NCBI GenBank assembly: GCA_002049785.1
Contig: MUKB01000024.1
Span: 1-18,561 of the forward strand
Direction: 5' to 3'
Length of the DNA stretch: 18,561 nt
Source of the DNA: Caldifarciminota bacterium 4484_100
GTDB lineage: Bacteria > Hydrothermota > Tepidihabitantia > SM23-42
The position numbers were made by a program, and so were the translations under genes. The notes beneath the pieces are model-generated. The model ran no database searches. It was given only the letters and a program-made list of their open reading frames with translations, and was not told the origin of the DNA. This document shows, one piece after another, positions 1 to 6,807 of the stretch (its first letter is position 1; each line of letters starts with the position of its first letter).

Positions 1-269
1 TCCTCTAAATAGGGGATTGAATATTCATCTTTATATTTTGCGTTGGTCTCTCCAGCGATACAGACCCAGTACCACTTTCCACCGTGAATCCCGGGAAGAA
101 ATAATTTTATTCCATAGCCCTCGATAAATCCCGAATCCTCAAAATTCCTGATCCGAAGCATTATCTCATCCCTTGAGATATGGAATTTGCTTATTATTTC
201 TTCAACCAGGATACAACCCTGTAACTCAAGCTGGCGGATAATATTGAGGTCAATCGGGTCAATAATCAC
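1..269 (-). CDS. Lrp/AsnC-like winged-helix protein (partial, C-terminus outside window)
   Basis: Translating the minus strand from GTG at 269 gives an open frame of 89 codons running off the left edge. It begins VIIDPIDLNIIRQLEL, continues through EEIISKFHISRDEIMLRIRN and DSGFIEGYGIKL, and ends in KDEYSIPYLEE. The pattern 'D-x-x-D/I-x-I-x-x-x-L', then a recognition-helix-like 'S-R-D-E-x-x-x-R-I-R', then 'G-F-I-x-G-Y' matches the N-terminal winged helix of Lrp/AsnC-family regulators. The ligand-binding half is not in the window, so a stand-alone DNA-binding protein is also possible. The GTG is chosen because a near-consensus promoter (276-303) sits exactly one leaderless spacing upstream and no Shine-Dalgarno is visible. 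It is divergent from the ABC transporter and could regulate it; that is inference. Confidence 0.6.
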   Translation of the reverse strand, partial: MIIDPIDLNIIRQLELQGCILVEEIISKFHISRDEIMLRIRNFEDSGFIEGYGIKLFLPGIHGGKWYWVCIAGETNAKYKDEYSIPYLE

Positions 270-275
270 TGATGG

Positions 276-303
276 ATTATAAACAAAACAGGGTAAAAGT
301 CAA
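276..303 (-). promoter_or_regulatory. Sigma-70-type leaderless promoter for the Lrp-like gene
   Basis: On the minus strand TTGACT (303-298) is separated by exactly 16 nt from a perfect TATAAT (281-276). Six nucleotides later comes the GTG at 269, so the expected +1 falls on the first base of the start codon. The promoter lies inside the reading region of the divergent ABC ATPase gene. The same geometry recurs at 2039, 10820 and 12226. Confidence 0.7.
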
Positions 304-306
304 AAA

Positions 307-1038
307 CTGGAACATATTTACCGCTCATTCAAAACCCATTTCTGGCAGAGGCGAAAATTGGTGCTTAATGATATCAATCTGGAAATATACCAGGGCGAGG
401 TATTCGGTTTTCTCGGTCCAAACGGAGCAGGTAAGACCACAACAATCAAGATTATCACCGGACTGTTAAGGCCGAATTCAGGTAAGGTTTCGATCTTTGG
501 TATGCCTTATGATTCACTGAAAGCAAAGCAGCTTATCGGATATCTTCCAGAATCTCCATTTTTCTATGACCATCTTACCGGCTATGAGTTTTTGAAAATC
601 CACGCACTTTTGGGCAATTGTACGGACTATAAGAAAAAGGTCTATGAATTATTAGAAAAGGTCGGCTTGAAACGGGCTGGTAATTTGCAGTTGAGAAAAT
701 ACTCACGGGGAATGCTTCAGCGTATCGGTATTGCCCAGGCACTGATCACAGACCCTGATCTCATCATCCTTGACGAACCATTAACCGGATTGGACCCGAT
801 CGGAAGAAAAGAGATAAAAGACCTGATCTTGGAACAGAAACAGAAAGGTAAGACGATATTCTTCTCATCCCATATTCTTCCTGATGCAGAGGTGATCTGC
901 GATCGCATCGGCATCATTATTGAAGGCAAAATAATGAAGGTTGGTGAGTTAAAGCAACTTCTTAAAAAGGGCATAAAAACTGATGAAATATCATTAGAAG
1001 ATTGGTTTGTTAAACAGGTGAAGGAGAAAAATGCATAG
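307..1038 (+). CDS. ABC transporter ATP-binding protein (exporter type), N-terminus uncertain
   Basis: This is the cytoplasmic ATPase of an ABC-2 type transporter. Motifs in order: Walker A GPNGAGKT, Q-loop region around GYLPESPFFYDHLTG, signature YSRGMLQRIGIAQAL, Walker B LIILDEPLTGLDP and the H-loop histidine in FFSSHIL. The nearest standard start in frame is TTG at 358, but family-like sequence continues upstream (LEHIYRSFKTHFWQRRK from CTG 307) to a stop at 280. In another frame ATG 272 gives MDYKQNRVKVKN. Adding one base near 306-309 would join the two into a conventional ABC N-terminus (VKVKN-LEHIYRSF). I therefore suspect a one-base deletion or sequence error and mark the gene from 307. 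The 3' end overlaps the permease start by 8 nt, so the two are probably translationally coupled. The substrate cannot be told. Confidence 0.9.
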   Translation: MEHIYRSFKTHFWQRRKLVLNDINLEIYQGEVFGFLGPNGAGKTTTIKIITGLLRPNSGKVSIFGMPYDSLKAKQLIGYLPESPFFYDHLTGYEFLKIHALLGNCTDYKKKVYELLEKVGLKRAGNLQLRKYSRGMLQRIGIAQALITDPDLIILDEPLTGLDPIGRKEIKDLILEQKQKGKTIFFSSHILPDAEVICDRIGIIIEGKIMKVGELKQLLKKGIKTDEISLEDWFVKQVKEKNA

Positions 1039-1798
1039 GGTCTGGGCTATTGTTGAAAATACATTTAAAGAGAGTTTGAGGCAGAGGATTCTCAACCTTT
1101 TGATTATATTCAGCATCCTTCTGATTGTCGTTTCAATATTCCTTGAACCATTTGCCCTGGGAGAATCACCCAAGATATTAAGGGATTTCGGTCTCGTGGT
1201 CTCTTCGATTTTCGGTATCTTAGTAGTGATAATCATCGGTTCAAGCCTGATCCATAAGGATATTGAAAAAAGGACAATCTATACAGTAATCACAAAACCG
1301 GTGAAAAGGGGTGAGATCATTGTCGGTAAATTTTTGGGATTATTTTTCCTGATTGCAGTCTTAGAACTGGGGATGACTGCAATTCATCAGGTCGTTATAT
1401 TTGTCTATGAAGGTTCATTTGACCCGTATCTTTTAATTGCCTTCCCCTTCTCTCTTCTTGAAGTAATGGTTCTACTTGGTATCCTCCTCCTCTTCTCTTC
1501 ATTCTCTTCCACGACGATGACATCGATTATGGGTATTATATTCTTTATTATCGGCCATGGAAGCCCGGACCTGAAACTCTTTGCTGACCAGACAAAGGTA
1601 GTTGCGTTAAAATATCTTGCCTATATATTCTATTATATCCTGCCGAACTTGGAGAATTTCAATCTGCGCATTGACCTTGTCTATAAACTGCCTATTCATA
1701 CTGATCAATTGTTATTTTCGCTCTGTTACGGCTTGATCTATACAATCCTTCTGCTCTATATTTCAACCCTTATCTTTGAAAGACGGGAATTTAAGTAG
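1031..1798 (+). CDS. ABC-2 type transporter permease
   Basis: This 255-residue integral membrane protein is the membrane partner of the preceding ATPase. About six hydrophobic segments are visible: one near residues 20-38, one near 55-72, several between 95 and 180, and a last one near 228-246. Between the first two pairs lies the HKDIEKRTIYTVITKPVKRGEIIVGK segment; a cytoplasmic 'K-D-x-x-x-x-T-I-x-x-x-x-x-K-P-x-x-R' stretch of this kind is typical of NosY/ABC-2 permeases. ATG lies within the last codons of the ATPase gene (ATGCATAG overlap). An export role is inferred from the ABC-2 family; the substrate is unknown. No clear terminator follows; a repeat-rich spacer begins directly after the stop. 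Confidence 0.88.
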   Translation: MHRVWAIVENTFKESLRQRILNLLIIFSILLIVVSIFLEPFALGESPKILRDFGLVVSSIFGILVVIIIGSSLIHKDIEKRTIYTVITKPVKRGEIIVGKFLGLFFLIAVLELGMTAIHQVVIFVYEGSFDPYLLIAFPFSLLEVMVLLGILLLFSSFSSTTMTSIMGIIFFIIGHGSPDLKLFADQTKVVALKYLAYIFYYILPNLENFNLRIDLVYKLPIHTDQLLFSLCYGLIYTILLLYISTLIFERREFK

Positions 1799-2038
1799 AA
1801 TACTAATACAGTTATAGCTCGAGTATCCCCGGCACAGGATTCAGTATGACAAACCAGAAAAGCATTTCGGAATTCGGAATGGAAAAAGATTTAGTCATTG
1901 AGTTATTAAGTCATTAAGTCATTTCCTTAACTAAGTTAAAAGGAAAAAGGCAAAAGTTAAAAGTGTTTGGAAAACAAGAGAAACGAGAGAAACCAGAAAA
2001 ACGAGATAAACCAGAAAAACCAGAAGGATTTTTATGCA
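1799..2038. other. Low-complexity intergenic spacer with short direct repeats
   Basis: No credible gene was found here. The spacer is built from short repeats: a tandem TCGGAAT pair at 1867-1880, three AGTCATT copies around 1892-1924, two AGTTAAAAG copies between about 1933 and 1963, and a six-unit 9-bp array (1971-2024, listed separately). It separates the ABC operon from the toxin-antitoxin promoter. Confidence 0.6.
1971..2024 (+). repeat. Six-unit 9-bp tandem repeat upstream of the toxin-antitoxin promoter
   Basis: Six contiguous 9-bp units can be read: AAAACAAGA, GAAACGAGA, GAAACCAGA, AAAACGAGA, TAAACCAGA and AAAACCAGA. The consensus is NAAAC(A/G/C)AGA. The array ends 14 nt before the -35 box at 2039. 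It is too short and too regular to be a CRISPR, as there are no spacers. Confidence 0.8.
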
Positions 2039-2066
2039 TTGACAGATATTCATTTTTTGGTATAAT
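2039..2066 (+). promoter_or_regulatory. Perfect-consensus sigma-70 promoter, leaderless, for mntA-hepT
   Basis: TTGACA (2039-2044), a 16-nt spacer and TATAAT (2061-2066) are followed after 5 nt by ATG at 2072. The expected transcription start is on or next to the A of the start codon. No Shine-Dalgarno is present. Both hexamers match the textbook consensus exactly. Confidence 0.8.
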
Positions 2067-2071
2067 TATAT

Positions 2072-2479
2072 ATGGATTTAACTAATCTATTTTCTCGATA
2101 TCCTATTATCGCGGTCTATCTTTTCGGTTCTTATGCCAGAGGAGAACAGGGACCAGAAAGTGATTATGATTTTGGAATTCTGCTGAACCCCCAGGTCGGT
2201 CCTTCAGAATATGCGGACATTAAATTTTCGATACTCAAAGACCTGGTCAGAACCCTTAAGGCGCCTGTGGATGCAGTAATAATGAATTATCAAGGTGTTC
2301 CCTTAACGCTTAAGTTTCGCATTATACGGGATGGGAAAATTGTCTATGAAAAGGATGGAATAATAAGAAGCCGATTTGAGAAAAATATACTCTCATTATA
2401 TCTGGACCGAAAATATTATTATGAAAGGCATATAAACGAAGTAATTAAGAATATTGCGCAAGGAGGATTATTTGATTGA
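2072..2479 (+). CDS. mntA: MntA-type antitoxin, minimal nucleotidyltransferase (MNT)
   Basis: This 135-residue protein has the MNT nucleotidyltransferase signature: GSYARG at residues 19-24, then S30-D31-x-D33 (ESDYDFGILL), and a third acidic residue at about D67 in the strand APVDAVIM. In the type VII toxin-antitoxin family, MntA transfers AMP to a tyrosine of the HEPN toxin HepT and so silences it. All expected catalytic carboxylates are present, so the antitoxin looks active. Its stop overlaps the hepT start region by 8 nt (TTGATTGA). The start is set by the consensus promoter 5 nt upstream. A role in phage defence or stress is possible but not shown here. Confidence 0.88.
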   Translation: MDLTNLFSRYPIIAVYLFGSYARGEQGPESDYDFGILLNPQVGPSEYADIKFSILKDLVRTLKAPVDAVIMNYQGVPLTLKFRIIRDGKIVYEKDGIIRSRFEKNILSLYLDRKYYYERHINEVIKNIAQGGLFD

Positions 2480-2894
2480 CAGAGAAAGAATAGTTGCCCG
2501 GTTGGAAATGCTGAAAGAATATCTTGATATACTTAAAGAATGCAGTAATGAAAATTTTGAAAGATTAAAGAAAGACAAGATATTTAAAGGCGCAGTAGAA
2601 AGATATTTTCAACTTGCAGTAGAATGTGTCATTGATATTGGCGAAATTTTAATTTCAAATCTGAAACTGCGAAAGCCTGAAGATGCCCGCGATGTCATTG
2701 ATATCCTCGGAGAATCAGGAATAATTCCTGATGATTTTGCTTATAAGCTTGGGCCTATTACTGGATTCAGAAATATACTTGTTCACAATTATATCCGTGT
2801 TAATCAAGAACTTGTTTATAAATTTCTTAAAGAAAATTTAACCGACTTCGACCATTTTGCTAAATATATCACCCAATATTTAGATACCACATAA
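2472..2894 (+). CDS. hepT: HepT-type HEPN toxin (DUF86 family RNase)
   Basis: A 140-residue, mostly helical HEPN protein. The catalytic and modification motif R-x4-H-x-Y is intact as R100-NILV-H105-N-Y107 (GFRNILVHNY). In characterised HepT proteins the Arg and His form the RNase site and the Tyr is the residue AMPylated by MntA. A longer frame opens at TTG 2454, but TTG 2472 is preferred because AGGAGG (2461-2466) stands 5 nt before it and the start overlaps the mntA stop, the usual coupled arrangement. The next gene begins 2 nt after the stop. Confidence 0.88.
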   Translation: MIDRERIVARLEMLKEYLDILKECSNENFERLKKDKIFKGAVERYFQLAVECVIDIGEILISNLKLRKPEDARDVIDILGESGIIPDDFAYKLGPITGFRNILVHNYIRVNQELVYKFLKENLTDFDHFAKYITQYLDTT

Positions 2895-2896
2895 AG

Positions 2897-3736
2897 ATGA
2901 AGAGATATATTTATATTGTCCTTTTAATTCTTCTGATTGCTAACTTTTCATATCGCATTGACCTGAAGAAATCTCCCCATAAATTGATCGGTGAATTAAT
3001 GTATTTTCCCTCAGGGGTCGCGGTAAAGGCATTATCAATGGGTTTCTATGCACCACTTGCTGACCTTGTCTGGCTTAGGTTCATCCAGTATTATGGTGAA
3101 CATCGAATGACCGATGTGAGGTTTGAACTGATGTATCATATTCTGGATATATTAACAACACTGGACACAAGATTCGTCCATGCCTATAATCTGGGTGCAC
3201 TGATGCTCGCGCACGATGCCCAGAGTCCAGACCAGGCATTTCAACTGTTGAAAAAAGCAATGTATTTAAATCCAGAGGACTGGCGCTACCCTTTTGTTTA
3301 TGGATTTATTAATTATGTATTTTTGGCAAAATATAAAGTTGCTGAAGTCTATTTTCGATTGGCAGGGCAAAAACCGAATGCAACGGATATGCCCAAACGC
3401 TGGGCAGCATACTGCGCCTATCGAAAAGTAGGCGATTTGAAGACTGCCCTGGCATTGTGGCTTGACCTTTATAACAGCACAAACAACCCTGAAGAGAAAA
3501 AAATTGCAGAGGTCTATATAAAAGAGATAAAAATGAAGTTAGATATCCAGTTTTTAAATAAAAAGGTAAAGAAATTTACAGAAAAATTTAAGCATCCCCC
3601 CTATGGTTTGAGAGAACTTGTCTTAAATGCAATCATCGACTCGATTCCCACAGAACCACATGGAGGAAAATATTATCTCAGTAAGGGTAGAGTAAAATCA
3701 TCCTGGGAGTTACGACTGAAGAGAAGATTCAGGTAG
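2897..3736 (+). CDS. Membrane-anchored TPR-like protein, function unknown
   Basis: 279 residues. An N-terminal hydrophobic segment (about residues 4-17, YIYIVLLILLIANF) acts as an uncleaved anchor or signal. A conserved-looking block follows, SMGFYAPLADLVWLRFIQYYGEH, then TPR-like helical repeats: DTRFVHAYNLGALML, ...AFQLLKKAMYLNPEDWRYPFVYGF, ...AEVYFRLAGQKPNA, ...GDLKTALALWLDLY. The tail is basic. Proteins with a 'plaAD-lWl-IQYyG' block plus TPRs recur in several deep-branching bacteria, but I know no firm function. It starts 2 nt after hepT, so it may be co-transcribed with the toxin-antitoxin pair, though it is unlikely to be part of that mechanism. Confidence 0.8.
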   Translation: MKRYIYIVLLILLIANFSYRIDLKKSPHKLIGELMYFPSGVAVKALSMGFYAPLADLVWLRFIQYYGEHRMTDVRFELMYHILDILTTLDTRFVHAYNLGALMLAHDAQSPDQAFQLLKKAMYLNPEDWRYPFVYGFINYVFLAKYKVAEVYFRLAGQKPNATDMPKRWAAYCAYRKVGDLKTALALWLDLYNSTNNPEEKKIAEVYIKEIKMKLDIQFLNKKVKKFTEKFKHPPYGLRELVLNAIIDSIPTEPHGGKYYLSKGRVKSSWELRLKRRFR

Positions 3737-3753
3737 GCACTAAATAGTCGCCT
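3735..3753. terminator. Hairpin between convergent genes, probable bidirectional terminator
   Basis: AGGC-ACTA (3735-3742), an AA loop, and TAGT-C-GCCT (3745-3753) form an 8-bp stem with one bulged C. The sequence then becomes T-rich (CTATTTTATC) on the plus strand. It sits exactly between the stop of the TPR-like gene (3734-3736) and the stop of pilin 2 (3756-3754). Confidence 0.55.
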
Positions 3754-4296
3754 CTATTTTATCCCCACCTGCGAGACAATAAGGATTATACCTTTTGCAC
3801 CGAGCCCTGCAATACGATACATTATCGCTGAACCAGTAGGTGCCTCGTGCCAGGGGTTTCCACTCAACGGGTCATCGCCAAGGGTATTGCTTGCCTGATA
3901 GCCTACCGTACCAGGCTGGTCGGTTGAAAGGTCTGGAAGTCCGTCTTTAAGTGCATCGTAATTACTTGAAAATGGATTCTTTACCGCATCGGGTAGGATG
4001 GAAAGATTGCCATAGGGAGGGGTATAAGCATCAGCAACACAGATATTAGGCTCAGAACCTGTATATGCAGGATTTGCTTCAATAATTGTTGTATTCAAGT
4101 CACCAGGATATAACCCAACGCACCGCACACAAAAATCTTCAACCGACATCTGCAGGGTATGCATATTACTCTTTACCGATGCCTCTTTCGCTCTTGTCTT
4201 TAATGCCTGGTAGTTCGGAATTGCCAGGGCAGACAGGATACCGATAATGACTATAACGACCATTATTTCAATCAGAGTAAACCCCTTTTCTTTCAT
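3754..4296 (-). CDS. Type IV pilin / pseudopilin-like protein (second pilin of the locus)
   Basis: This 180-residue prepilin has a class III leader, MKEKG, cut before FTLIE; the glutamate at +5 is present. A hydrophobic N-terminal helix follows (IMVVIVIIGILSALAIP). It is clearly paralogous to the pilin at 6862-7365: both carry NMHTLQ near residue 44, a VEDF motif, a NICV/NMCV cysteine, PPYG, NPF and a C-terminal GAKG. It carries two N-glycosylation sequons, N68-T-T, preceded by D66 (DLNTT, the acidic bacterial form), and N97-L-S. The ATG at 4296 is preferred over the GTG at 4302 because a GGGGG run lies 7 nt before it. It is the last gene after the STT3-like gene, 13 nt downstream, so it is probably co-transcribed and a likely substrate. 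Confidence 0.9.
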   Translation of the reverse strand: MKEKGFTLIEIMVVIVIIGILSALAIPNYQALKTRAKEASVKSNMHTLQMSVEDFCVRCVGLYPGDLNTTIIEANPAYTGSEPNICVADAYTPPYGNLSILPDAVKNPFSSNYDALKDGLPDLSTDQPGTVGYQASNTLGDDPLSGNPWHEAPTGSAIMYRIAGLGAKGIILIVSQVGIK

Positions 4297-4309
4297 AATC
4301 ACCCCCTTT

Positions 4310-6421
4310 CTATTTTAATAAAAGTGTATCACCTTCAAGCACATATCTCTCAGGTAATACACACTCTAATTTTTTATTCCCCAGCTGTATGGTATATGGA
4401 TTGGCACTATCAGCCGGATACGGCACGACAAATGAGAATAGGCCGTTTTTGTCTGTATTCAATGAGTCAAAGTATTCAAACTTATATCCATGCACTTCAA
4501 GTTTTAAATTCAACTTAACCGGTGTATTAGGATTTGCCTGACCTGAGATAACTGCACCCTTAACCAACTCGTAAACCTTTATTCTTTCATCGTCAGATAC
4601 ATATCTAAGTCGATATCGGTGATATGGTGGATAAAACTTGTTATCAAGATAAATACCACTTCCTGTATAATATTGAAGACGAGAAATCGTAGTGAGTTTG
4701 CCTCTTGTATTGGGCACGATTATTGTTGAGATCAAACCCTCTCTATCTTTTACTGGATAATATTCTAAATAATGTTCTGGGTCAACTTCAGTATATAACG
4801 CTGCATATCTCAAGTAGTACAACCAGCTTCTAAAAAGGATATATCGGCAATTTAATTTATTAAGAATAGCTGTAGCAGAGGATTCAGACTCAGTGATGTA
4901 AAATCGTGTTGCCAGCTTAAAATTTGGAACATCATTTCCGAAGTTCGAAGCGGCCACCGGTCTATGGCTGTAATACATAAGTTCGTGCCCATCACTCCAG
5001 AAGCACATAATTCCATATTCAGGTTTTTTGTCAGGTTCAAGATAATAACTTGTTGGTGGAGTTGAATCAGCAATCCACTTATAACATTTCAATTCTTTTT
5101 TCATCGGCGCACCGGAAAAACCTATGTACCCAATATAAACTGGTATGGATGAGATAAGTAATAATAATACAACTAATCCCAAGGCGGGTAGTGTCCGCTG
5201 GGCAAATATTTTTTTCAGAACATCAAAGACCTTTAGAAAAGCGTAAACTGATAATATCGCAAAGAGCGGTGTAAACCAGACTGAATATCTTCGGCCCAGA
5301 AAAGCCATTATACCGGTAAAAATTAAAAATATTGCATAGATAATATGTTTTTTCTGATGATTTTCTAAAATCATAATTATTAGTGCAAGAGGCCAGACAT
5401 AGTAGACTAAACCATAAAGGTGTTTTGCGGTAAAGGTTATAATGTAGCCAGGTCTAACCATCAACGGTTTAAACTCAATAATTGTAGCCAACCAGGGGTC
5501 ATGTTTTATAATAAACGAAAGCCCACCGATAAATCCTTCTGTTCTCAATAACGATATTACAAAATATAGTAAAAATGCCAGAGGAATAAGGGCAAAGGGA
5601 TATTTTTTTCTCTGGATAAGAAACAGAACAAACATAAACAACGCTGCTCCAACCAGAAGTGATAAATGTAAGAGTGATAAACCACGATAACTGAATGGAC
5701 TATCAGGAAAGTGGGTATTAATACTGAAAGGTAGGATGATAAGAAAACTGATAAAAAATGAGATGAGTGAAAGTGGTTTTCTTAATACAATGAGTATAAC
5801 GAATGATATGCCTATGAACAAAATTGAACCCTGCCAAAGGAGAAGGCCAATTCCAAAAACAATGCCCAGATAAATCCAGTCCCTTATTCGATTCTGATTA
5901 TGTAAGAGAAAATATAGTATCATCAATATTGCCAGAGATTCAGCAATATGGTGGTCGTTATATCCCAGTCTTGACCAGTAGAGAGTGCCGGGAAGTAATG
6001 CAGTAACGAGTGCAGAAAGAATTCCTGTTCCTTCGTCAAATATTTCTTTTCCAATGAGGTAGGTCATAAATATCACAAATAAGGCATAAAAAATAGGATA
6101 AACTGCACAGGTCCATTCAACTTGAGGTACAGTAGGATGTCCGAGAAAAATGGTGTATGCAATGGTTGCACAGAGAAAATCGAACAGTGGAGGCCAGATG
6201 CAGTAGCCTCCTGTCGGATAAGAAATATAATAATCAAAAACCGGATGATTGGGAAAATTATTTACGGTTATTAAGACTCTCCGTGCATGATAGTGGGGAT
6301 CGGGCGTTGATAAGGGAGCAGGATAGTCCTGTAAATTATTAACATAAGGGAGAAATCTGACTGTAAATCCAAGGACCAAGATAAGAGCGAGTAATATTGT
6401 GCGATTAGGGAATGAGGACAT
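4310..6421 (-). CDS. STT3/PglB-like oligosaccharyltransferase
   Basis: A 703-residue polytopic membrane protein with the layout of STT3-family enzymes, which move a lipid-linked glycan onto asparagine. Visible landmarks: first-loop acidic motif TPDPHYHARRV (D41), WPPLFD (76-81), YNDHH (D156-H157-H158), an EL5-like glutamate in ATIIEFKP at about residue 317, and, after about a dozen membrane segments, FWSDGHELMYYSHRPV near residue 472. The last corresponds to the WWDYG sequon-binding motif but is changed to FWSDG. The C-terminal 90 residues form a soluble beta-rich domain (VKGAVISGQANPNTPVK...NGLFSFVVPYP), like carboxypeptidase-regulatory Ig domains. ATG 6421 overlaps the preceding gene by 17 nt. 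Placement between two pilin genes suggests pilin glycosylation; this is inference. Confidence 0.85.
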   Translation of the reverse strand: MSSFPNRTILLALILVLGFTVRFLPYVNNLQDYPAPLSTPDPHYHARRVLITVNNFPNHPVFDYYISYPTGGYCIWPPLFDFLCATIAYTIFLGHPTVPQVEWTCAVYPIFYALFVIFMTYLIGKEIFDEGTGILSALVTALLPGTLYWSRLGYNDHHIAESLAILMILYFLLHNQNRIRDWIYLGIVFGIGLLLWQGSILFIGISFVILIVLRKPLSLISFFISFLIILPFSINTHFPDSPFSYRGLSLLHLSLLVGAALFMFVLFLIQRKKYPFALIPLAFLLYFVISLLRTEGFIGGLSFIIKHDPWLATIIEFKPLMVRPGYIITFTAKHLYGLVYYVWPLALIIMILENHQKKHIIYAIFLIFTGIMAFLGRRYSVWFTPLFAILSVYAFLKVFDVLKKIFAQRTLPALGLVVLLLLISSIPVYIGYIGFSGAPMKKELKCYKWIADSTPPTSYYLEPDKKPEYGIMCFWSDGHELMYYSHRPVAASNFGNDVPNFKLATRFYITESESSATAILNKLNCRYILFRSWLYYLRYAALYTEVDPEHYLEYYPVKDREGLISTIIVPNTRGKLTTISRLQYYTGSGIYLDNKFYPPYHRYRLRYVSDDERIKVYELVKGAVISGQANPNTPVKLNLKLEVHGYKFEYFDSLNTDKNGLFSFVVPYPADSANPYTIQLGNKKLECVLPERYVLEGDTLLLK

Positions 6422-6800
6422 CCTTTATCTTCCAGCCAGAATCGGTTAATATCAGCCGGTCTCCGGTAATTATTGTTTTAGTCAATTTCTGTCTTTTTGA
6501 ATAGAACGATACCCGGTAGTAGAGTACAACCTGTTTTTTTCCTTCTTTTTTTATCTTTATTATTGAATCAACTTTCAGCGAATCGATATCAGGCAGGGGT
6601 AAAATATCTTTTTTGTTATAATTTTCTGGAGAATAATCAGTAAAACAGGTTAATGCTTTTTGATAATCATTGTTTGCAAGGTTTTCCCAGTAATATTCAA
6701 TGGTCTTCTGTGGAGTGGCAAATTCCGGCTCTATCTTTTTCGGTTTATCATTTTGAGGAGTTCCGCATATCGTTATCCCGAGTGGTATGACGATTAACAA
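6405..6800 (-). CDS. Small secreted NTF2/DUF4878-like protein
   Basis: From TTG 6800 the protein is 131 residues: a short hydrophobic N-terminus (LLIVIPLGITICG), a Pro/Lys-rich linker, then TPQKTIEYYWENLANNDYQKALTCFTDYS. The linker and following helix resemble the start of DUF4878/NTF2-like lipoproteins. Beta strands VVLYYRVSFYS and LILTDSGWKIKDV follow. A longer frame reaches GTG 6875 inside the pilin gene, but it would translate the perfect hairpin at 6808-6839 and put basic residues before the signal. Start assignment is therefore uncertain. The cysteine in TIC could be a lipidation site, but the lipobox is poor. It is sandwiched between pilin 1 and the STT3 gene (17-nt overlap). Function unknown. 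Confidence 0.6.
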   Translation of the reverse strand: MLIVIPLGITICGTPQNDKPKKIEPEFATPQKTIEYYWENLANNDYQKALTCFTDYSPENYNKKDILPLPDIDSLKVDSIIKIKKEGKKQVVLYYRVSFYSKRQKLTKTIITGDRLILTDSGWKIKDVLIP

Positions 6801-6807
6801 CTTATAG

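Noticed and set aside
272..469. 65-codon plus-strand frame from ATG 272 as an independent gene
   Set aside because: Beyond about residue 12 it runs in the wrong frame through the Walker A region of the ABC ATPase. Only its first residues look meaningful, as the displaced N-terminus of that gene.
1971..2024. Possible CRISPR array
   Set aside because: Units are 9 bp, contiguous and without spacers, and no cas gene is nearby.
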